Part shown: in pieces, positions 58,862 through 64,000 of the stretch
Layout of the letters: every line of letters starts with the position of its first letter
Position numbering within the stretch: the stretch's first letter is position 1
Assembly: GCF_024124545.1 (NCBI RefSeq)
Contig: NZ_JAMXSF010000009.1
Coordinates: 1 to 64,000 of the forward strand
DNA: 64,000 bases
Direction: 5' to 3'
Origin: Pseudoalteromonas sp. XMcav2-N
GTDB taxonomy: Bacteria; Pseudomonadota; Gammaproteobacteria; Enterobacterales; Alteromonadaceae
Translations under genes and position numbers: made by a program
Notes under the pieces: model-generated
The model's input: only the letters and a program-made list of their open reading frames with translations
Database searches by the model: none
Told to the model about the DNA's origin: nothing

Positions 58862-59959
58862 ATGATGACGCCCTGGGAAAAGTACCAACAAGACTTACAG
58901 CGTGATGACTTTCACTATGACAGCGCACAGGAAAATGCCGTCAGGCACCTGCAAAGACTTTATGACGATCTGGCTAATCAGGTGCCGGTCAAAAAAAGTC
59001 TGTTAGGCAGCCTGTTTGGTCTGAAAAAGACACAACAGCCTAAAGTCAAAGGGTTATATTTCTGGGGTGGGGTAGGTCGCGGAAAAACTTATCTGGTAGA
59101 TACGTTTTATGAAGCCCTGCCAACTGAGCGAAAAATGCGGGTGCATTTCCACCGTTTTATGCACCGGGTTCATGATGAACTGAAAAAGCTCAAAGAAGTG
59201 AAAAACCCACTTGAAGTGGTGGCGGATATTTTCAAGGCCGAAACGGATATTATCTGCTTTGATGAGTTTTTTGTGCAGGACATTACCGACGCCATGTTGC
59301 TGGGTGGCTTGATGGAAGCCTTATTTGAACGCGGCATAGTGCTGGTTGCGACCTCCAATATCATCCCTGATGAGTTGTATCGCAATGGCTTGCAACGTGC
59401 ACGCTTTTTACCTGCAATCGCTCTGGTGAATGAAAATACCGACGTGGTTAATGTGGATTCGGGGATAGACTACCGCTTGCGGACTCTGGAGCAGGCCGAA
59501 ATCTTTCACAGCCCCTTGGGCAAAGAAGCCGACGACAACCTGTTTGAGTACTTTGATAAGCTGTCACCTGAGCCGGGCAAGCTAAATGAACCAATCGAGA
59601 TTGAAGGGCGCCTGATCCAGACCCGTAAAGTCTCTGACTGCATTGTCATGTTCGACTTTAGTGCCTTGTGTGAAACCGCACGCTCTCAGGTAGATTACAT
59701 GGAGATCAGCCGCCTGTATAACACAGTGATCTTATCGGATGTAAAACAGATGGGACAAAATAATGATGACGCGGCACGGCGCTTTATTGCTCTGGTGGAT
59801 GAATTTTATGAGCGTAATGTAACGCTGATCATTTCCGCAGAGGCACCGATCACTGAACTGTATACCGACGGCACGCTGAACTTTGAGTTTAAGCGGTGTA
59901 TCAGTCGCTTGCAGGAAATGCAGTCGCTGGAATACCTCGCCCGAGAGCACCTGGCATAA
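58862..59959 (+). CDS. zapE: Cell division ATPase ZapE (AFG1 family)
   Basis: 365 residues. Walker A GGVGRGKTYL at about 69-78, Walker B IICFDEFFV and a sensor/arginine-finger region around TSNIIPDELYRNGLQRARFL. ZapE interacts with FtsZ during division under stress in E. coli. It stands before rplM-rpsI, as usual; ribosomal genes have their own promoter. Confidence 0.96.
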   Translation: MMTPWEKYQQDLQRDDFHYDSAQENAVRHLQRLYDDLANQVPVKKSLLGSLFGLKKTQQPKVKGLYFWGGVGRGKTYLVDTFYEALPTERKMRVHFHRFMHRVHDELKKLKEVKNPLEVVADIFKAETDIICFDEFFVQDITDAMLLGGLMEALFERGIVLVATSNIIPDELYRNGLQRARFLPAIALVNENTDVVNVDSGIDYRLRTLEQAEIFHSPLGKEADDNLFEYFDKLSPEPGKLNEPIEIEGRLIQTRKVSDCIVMFDFSALCETARSQVDYMEISRLYNTVILSDVKQMGQNNDDAARRFIALVDEFYERNVTLIISAEAPITELYTDGTLNFEFKRCISRLQEMQSLEYLAREHLA

Positions 59960-60050
59960 CACCTGAACCATTCCGTTTCACACATATTTCAGAGAATGGC
60001 ATGTTTTTTGTGGAAAAAACAGCCATCCCCTAGCATCGTGGCAAAACCCT

Positions 60051-60059
60051 TGCTATAAT
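60051..60059 (+). promoter_or_regulatory. Extended -10 promoter of rplM-rpsI
   Basis: TGCTATAAT is an extended -10 element (TGn plus a perfect TATAAT) 160 bases before the rplM start. The -35 region (TAGCAT at 60031-60036) is poor, which an extended -10 can make up for. GC-rich sequence follows, as at growth-rate-controlled promoters. Confidence 0.7.
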
Positions 60060-60129
60060 CCGCGGCCTGCCACGTTGCGTTACTATTGCCCTCGTCGGCT
60101 TAGCCACTGACTTGAGCGGCAAAAAAGTC

Positions 60130-60200
60130 TTAAACTCGAAGGGGTTAAAGCACCAAAAAGTAGAGCGGTAGTCATTCGGACTACCTGTGGTTTTAACTGA
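60130..60200 (+). promoter_or_regulatory. Structured rplM leader, possible L13 autoregulatory site
   Basis: In the transcript before rplM, GGTAGTC (60167-60173) pairs with GACTACC (60179-60185), and GTTAAA (60144-60149) can pair with TTTAAC (60192-60197) around it, giving a two-part stem just before the ribosome binding region. Autoregulatory leaders for L13 are known in gammaproteobacteria; whether this one matches that class needs an RNA-model search. Confidence 0.5.
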
Positions 60201-60218
60201 AAACTTTGGATTTTTATA

Positions 60219-60647
60219 ATGAAAACGTTTGTTGCTAAACCAGAAACTGTAAAACGTGACTGGTACGTAGTTGACGCTGAAGGTAAAACTTTAGGTCGCA
60301 TTGCTACTGAAATCGCTTCTCGCCTACGCGGTAAGCATAAAGCTGAGTACACTCCACATGTTGACACTGGTGATTACATCATCGTTATCAACGCTGAGAA
60401 AGTTACTGTAACTGGTAACAAAGCTCAGGACAAAATGTACTATGCACACTCTGGTTACCCAGGTGGCCTTAAATCTGTAAACTTCGAAAAACTTCAAGCT
60501 AAAAAGCCTGAAATGATCATCGAAAAAGCAGTTAAAGGCATGTTACCTCGCGGTCCTCTGGGTCGTGAAATGTTCCGTAAACTGAAAGTTTACGCTGGTA
60601 ACGAGCATAACCACGCGGCTCAACAGCCTCAGGTTTTAGACATTTAA
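60219..60647 (+). CDS. rplM: 50S ribosomal protein L13
   Basis: 142 residues, standard length: [20 protein letters not shown] at the start, [17 protein letters not shown] and the end [16 protein letters not shown] are L13. It is an early assembly protein of the large subunit. Codon use is strongly biased, unlike the neighbours, as expected for a highly expressed gene. Followed by rpsI after twelve bases. Confidence 0.99.
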   Translation: MKTFVAKPETVKRDWYVVDAEGKTLGRIATEIASRLRGKHKAEYTPHVDTGDYIIVINAEKVTVTGNKAQDKMYYAHSGYPGGLKSVNFEKLQAKKPEMIIEKAVKGMLPRGPLGREMFRKLKVYAGNEHNHAAQQPQVLDI

Positions 60648-60659
60648 GGAGCACTACTC

Positions 60660-61049
60660 ATGGCAAATCAATACTACGGTACAGGTCGTCGTAAAAGTTC
60701 AAGTGCTCGCGTATTCCTACGCCCAGGCACTGGCAACATCGTAATTAATCAGCGTTCTATCGAAGAGTACTTCGGTCGTGAAACTTCTCGCATGGTTGTT
60801 CGTCAGCCTCTAGAGCTAGTTGAAATGACAGAAAAGTTTGACCTATACATCACTGTTGCAGGTGGTGGTTCAACTGGTCAAGCTGGTGCTATCCGTCACG
60901 GTATCACTCGTGCGCTAATGGAGTTTGACGAGTCACTACGTCCTTCTCTACGTAAAGCTGGCTTTGTTACTCGCGACGCTCGTCAAGTTGAGCGTAAGAA
61001 AGTTGGTCTTAAGAAAGCACGTAAGAAGACTCAGTTCTCAAAACGTTAA
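60660..61049 (+). CDS. rpsI: 30S ribosomal protein S9
   Basis: 129 residues: [20 protein letters not shown] at the start, [17 protein letters not shown] in the middle and the basic tail ending KKTQFSKR, whose last residues reach the P-site tRNA. In operon with rplM; a ribosome binding site AAGGAG stands upstream and a strong terminator follows. Confidence 0.99.
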   Translation: MANQYYGTGRRKSSSARVFLRPGTGNIVINQRSIEEYFGRETSRMVVRQPLELVEMTEKFDLYITVAGGGSTGQAGAIRHGITRALMEFDESLRPSLRKAGFVTRDARQVERKKVGLKKARKKTQFSKR

Positions 61050-61070
61050 TTTATTACGTTTCAGAATTGC

Positions 61071-61098
61071 AAAAACCCAGCCTCGTGCTGGGTTTTTT
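61071..61098 (+). terminator. Terminator after rpsI
   Basis: An 11-bp stem AAAAACCCAGC/GCTGGGTTTTT with a 5-base loop runs into T, about 20 bases after the rpsI stop. Confidence 0.94.
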
Positions 61099-61553
61099 GT
61101 TTTCAGGCGACTCAAATCGCCGTGTTTTTTACTGTCTCTTTTCTTTGAGTTTGCAACATACATTCCCTCGACCTGCTTTATGGTCAAAAAAGTTCAATAA
61201 TTATAATAATTAGTCGAGTTCGGACGATATCTCAGCGCATTTTTTTGCTACAATTGCGGGGCAAGTAATGAGTCGCGAAAACACTGGTTAAATTTTGATA
61301 GCTCGCCAGCAGAGCTTGATCTTAGTCAGTGAAAGGTCGCGTATGACGTTTTACCATAGTAAATCGGCTTCATGCTCGAAGTAACCAATCCCCTAATATT
61401 CGTGGGTTTATTCGGGCATGGTGCTGGAATAACCTTGTTTTAATCAAGGGATTTATTTATGATCGCGTCTATTTTGTAGTTTCTTAAAATTAACCTGCTG
61501 TAACTGATGTTCTCAATATAGCAAGTGTTGAGAATCATAGTGGAGATAAGTGG
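61099..61553. other. Long upstream region of petABC
   Basis: About 455 bases without a convincing gene. A candidate extended -10, TGCTACAAT, lies at 61246-61254, which would leave a leader of roughly 290 bases. Inside that leader CCTTG (61432-61436) and CAAGG (61444-61448) form a small inverted repeat. A half-conserved FNR-like sequence near 61316 is too weak to call. I find no open frame with a ribosome binding site. Confidence 0.45.
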
Positions 61554-62144
61554 ATGAGCAATGCGCCTGTAGACAACAGCCGACGTCGCTTCTTAACTAT
61601 CGCTACCTCTGTCGTAGGTGGCGTTGGTGCGGTTGGAGCTGCTGTTCCTTTTATTGCGTCTTGGAATCCGAGTGAGCGAGCTAAATCTGCAGGTGCGCCT
61701 GTAGAAGTAGATATCAGCAAGCTTGAGCCTGGACAATTGATTCGTGTTGAGTGGCGAGGCAAACCTGTATGGGTTGTTTATCGTACGCCTGCGATGTTGG
61801 ATGAAATGAAAAAACACGAAGGTAACCTTCGTGATCCTAACTCAGAAGAGCCACAACAGCTCGACTCTGCCAAAAACTCTCACCGTTCTAAGCGTCCTGA
61901 GATTTTTGTCGCAGTCGGTATTTGTACTCACTTAGGTTGTTCTCCGTCATTCCTCAATGGTGGTTTTGGTGAAAAGGTTGAAGGTACTGAACATGGTTTC
62001 TTCTGTCCTTGTCACGGTTCTAAGTTCGACATGGCCGGCCGGGTATTCCAGGCTGTACCAGCTCCGTTGAACCTGGAGATCCCGCCTTATACCTTTATTG
62101 ACGACACTACCATTTTGGTAGGTGAAGAAGAAGGGGTTGCATAA
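61554..62144 (+). CDS. petA: Ubiquinol-cytochrome c reductase Rieske iron-sulfur subunit
   Basis: 196 residues. The N-terminus has a twin-arginine-type signal anchor (NSRRRFLTIA, then a hydrophobic helix to about 37). The Rieske cluster ligands are Cys124/His126 in CTHLGC and Cys151/His154 in CPCHGS, with Cys129 and Cys153 forming the disulfide. It takes electrons from ubiquinol at the Qo site of complex III. Overlaps petB by one base. Confidence 0.98.
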   Translation: MSNAPVDNSRRRFLTIATSVVGGVGAVGAAVPFIASWNPSERAKSAGAPVEVDISKLEPGQLIRVEWRGKPVWVVYRTPAMLDEMKKHEGNLRDPNSEEPQQLDSAKNSHRSKRPEIFVAVGICTHLGCSPSFLNGGFGEKVEGTEHGFFCPCHGSKFDMAGRVFQAVPAPLNLEIPPYTFIDDTTILVGEEEGVA

Positions 62145-63436
62145 TGACTGCGAAGGTTGATAAACCAGGCGCAATCGGCGCTGTGATGAACTGGATTGAC
62201 GATCGTATTCCTATGACGCGTGTCTGGAATATGCATATCGCGCAATACCCAGCACCTAAAAACTTTAACTTCTGGTACCTGTTTGGCTCGCTTGCCATTC
62301 TGGTATTGGTTAACCAGATCCTGACTGGTATCTGGCTGACAATGAACTATGTTCCTTCAGGCGAAGGCGCATTTGCTTCAATTGAATACATCATGCGTGA
62401 TGTAGAGTACGGTTGGTTACTTCGTTATTTGCATTCGACCGGTGCGTCGGCATTCTTCATTGTGGTTTATTTGCACATGTTCCGTGGCATGATCTATGGC
62501 TCCTACCAGAAGCCACGTGAACTGCTGTGGGTTTTCGGTATGTTGATCTTCCTGGCATTGATGGCTGAAGCGTTCATGGGTTACTTACTGCCTTGGGGTC
62601 AGATGTCATTCTGGGGTGCACAGGTAATCATTTCATTGTTTGGTGCAATCCCGGTGATTGGTGATGACCTGACACTGTGGATCCGTGGTGACTACGTAAT
62701 CTCAGGTGCAACCCTGAACCGTTTCTTTGCTCTGCACGTAATTGCATTGCCTCTGGTACTGGTTATTCTGGTATTCCTGCACATTGTTGCGCTACACGAA
62801 GTGGGTTCAAACAACCCTGACGGTATCGACATCAAACGTAAGAAAGGCACGGTTGCTGAAGAAGACAAGCCTAAATTTAAATTCCATGAGTACTACACGA
62901 GTAAGAAAGACATCGTTGATGCGATCCCTTTCCACCCGTATTACACCGTTAAAGATATTCTGGGTGTGGCTGGCTTCTTAATCCTGTTCTGTTGGGTGGT
63001 ATTCTTTATGCCTGAAATGAACGGTTTCTTCTTAGAAGCGCCTAACTTTGAAGCGGCTAACCCGCTGAAAACACCAGAGCATATTTTCCCGGTTTGGTAC
63101 TTCACACCTTTCTACGCCATCTTGCGTGCAATCCCTGACAAGTTGATGGGGGTTATTGCGATGGGTGTGTCTATCGTGATGCTGGCACTGCTGCCTTGGT
63201 TAGACCGTGGTAAGGTTCGTTCAATCCGCTACCGTAGTGGTATCCACAAGCTGAACATTGCTCAGTTCGTTGTTACCTTCTTCATTTTGGGTTGGGCTGG
63301 TGCAACACCACAAACTGTGACTTCAACAATCTTGTCACAGATTTGTACGGTAACCTACTTCATGTTCTTCGTATTACTGTTTGTGTACTCGAAGAATGAA
63401 AATACTAAGCCATTGCCAACGAGGTTGACGAAATGA
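62144..63436 (+). CDS. petB: Cytochrome b subunit of the bc1 complex
   Basis: 430 residues with eight membrane helices. Paired histidines for the two haems are in LLRYLHSTGASAFFIVVYLHMF and FFALHVIALPLVLVILVFLH; the Qo motif is PEHIFPVWYFTPFYAILRA (PVWY in place of PEWY). It carries quinol oxidation and reduction in complex III. The 3' end overlaps petC by four bases (ATGA). Confidence 0.98.
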   Translation: MTAKVDKPGAIGAVMNWIDDRIPMTRVWNMHIAQYPAPKNFNFWYLFGSLAILVLVNQILTGIWLTMNYVPSGEGAFASIEYIMRDVEYGWLLRYLHSTGASAFFIVVYLHMFRGMIYGSYQKPRELLWVFGMLIFLALMAEAFMGYLLPWGQMSFWGAQVIISLFGAIPVIGDDLTLWIRGDYVISGATLNRFFALHVIALPLVLVILVFLHIVALHEVGSNNPDGIDIKRKKGTVAEEDKPKFKFHEYYTSKKDIVDAIPFHPYYTVKDILGVAGFLILFCWVVFFMPEMNGFFLEAPNFEAANPLKTPEHIFPVWYFTPFYAILRAIPDKLMGVIAMGVSIVMLALLPWLDRGKVRSIRYRSGIHKLNIAQFVVTFFILGWAGATPQTVTSTILSQICTVTYFMFFVLLFVYSKNENTKPLPTRLTK

Positions 63437-64000
63437 TGAAAAAGCTACTGATTGGTTTATTCGCATTGCTGCCTACCTTTGCAATGGCAGCCGGTCCGTC
63501 GGTTCCTTTACTGGAAGCGAACCATGACCTGACTGATAATGCGTCTTTGCAACGCGGTGCTAAGTTGTTCATGAACTACTGCCTGGGTTGTCACCAGATG
63601 CAGTATCAGCGTTATGAGCGTACGTTCCGCGATATCGGTATCCCGGTTGAGATTGGTAAAGAGACGCTGATTTTTGATGACTCAAAAGTCGGTGGCCACA
63701 TTCTTAACGCGATGGACACTGATGACGCTGCAAAATGGTTTGGTGCTGCGCCACCAGACCTGACTCTGGTTGCACGTGTACGTGGTGCTGACTGGGTATA
63801 TACTTACCTGAAGTCGTTCTACGTTGACGAAAGCCGTCCGTTTGGTGTAAATAACTCAGTGTTCCCACTGGTTGGTATGCCACACGTTCTGCAGGAGTTG
63901 CAAGGTGTGCCTACTGCAGAGTTCGAAGAAGTAGAAGAGCACGGTGTAAAAGTTCAGAAAGTGAAAAGCATCACAACAGATGGCTCAGGTGAGCTAAGCG
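63433..64000 (+). CDS. petC: Cytochrome c1, partial at window end
   Basis: The first 189 residues are in the window; the C-terminal membrane anchor lies beyond it. A signal peptide (cut near FAMAAG) is followed by the haem motif CLGCH at 50-54 and the conserved PPDLTLVARVRGADWVYTYL. The sixth haem ligand Met is probably in LVGMPHVL or later. It passes electrons from the Rieske protein to soluble cytochrome c. ATGs at 63433 and 63436 are both possible. Confidence 0.97.
   Translation, partial: MMKKLLIGLFALLPTFAMAAGPSVPLLEANHDLTDNASLQRGAKLFMNYCLGCHQMQYQRYERTFRDIGIPVEIGKETLIFDDSKVGGHILNAMDTDDAAKWFGAAPPDLTLVARVRGADWVYTYLKSFYVDESRPFGVNNSVFPLVGMPHVLQELQGVPTAEFEEVEEHGVKVQKVKSITTDGSGELS

Noticed and set aside
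61316..61329. FNR box upstream of petABC
   Set aside because: TTGAT-N4-GTCAG keeps only the left half of TTGAT-N4-ATCAA; the right half has too many mismatches.

Overview
The window looks like chromosome of a marine gammaproteobacterium of the order Alteromonadales, most likely Pseudoalteromonas or a close relative. This rests on protein character and on gene order (mreBCD-maf-rng-yhdP-tldD, the lpt/rpoN/npr and mla/murA blocks, degS-degQ-zapG|zapE-rplM-rpsI-petABC); no database search was possible. Nearly all of it is dense core genome. There is no prophage, insertion sequence, CRISPR array or tRNA that I can support.

Layout. 1-112: 3' end of a 5S rRNA and its terminator. 113-662: non-coding stretch with a GAAGCGTTGCTTC-centred repeat. 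663-13040: mixed housekeeping and transport genes (TRIC-type channel, comM, orphan response regulator, S9 peptidase, REC-EAL phosphodiesterase, M50 peptidase, AtoE and AEC transporters, yacL, 2OG oxygenase, thioesterase). 13041-13550: an 82-bp tandem array that appears to have grown out of, and truncated, the 3' end of a membrane-protein gene. 14622-20506: uvrA (with a LexA box), a periplasmic binding protein, a YajR-type transporter and ssb. 20689-23031: a probable accessory cassette (serine hydrolase, permease-prefix membrane protein, PadR regulator). 23361-28296: csrD, a PLP enzyme and a SUMF1/PEGA protein. 28436-39063: the cell-shape operon mreBCD-maf-rng-yhdP-nitrilase-tldD. 39120-42589: darP, pmbA, mgtE. 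42743-50494 (minus strand): yrbG-kdsD-kdsC-lptC-lptA-lptB-rpoN-hpf-ptsN-rapZ-npr. 50723-55381 (plus strand): mlaFEDCB-ibaG-murA. 55450-58722: degS, degQ, zapG. 58862-64000: zapE, rplM-rpsI and petABC, with petC running off the end.

How the genes fit together. Most of the window serves the cell envelope: wall geometry (MreBCD), peptidoglycan precursor synthesis (MurA), LPS core sugar and transport (KdsC, KdsD, LptA-C), phospholipid retrograde transport (Mla, YhdP) and periplasmic quality control (DegS, DegQ). The nitrogen-PTS genes (PtsN, NPr, RapZ) sit with sigma-54 and the hibernation factor. CsrD and the REC-EAL protein are both EAL-family proteins, one with degenerate catalytic motifs and one apparently active. 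The least ordinary parts are the 82-bp array at 13.0-13.5 kb and the PadR cassette at 20.6-23.2 kb, which is flanked by a short direct repeat.
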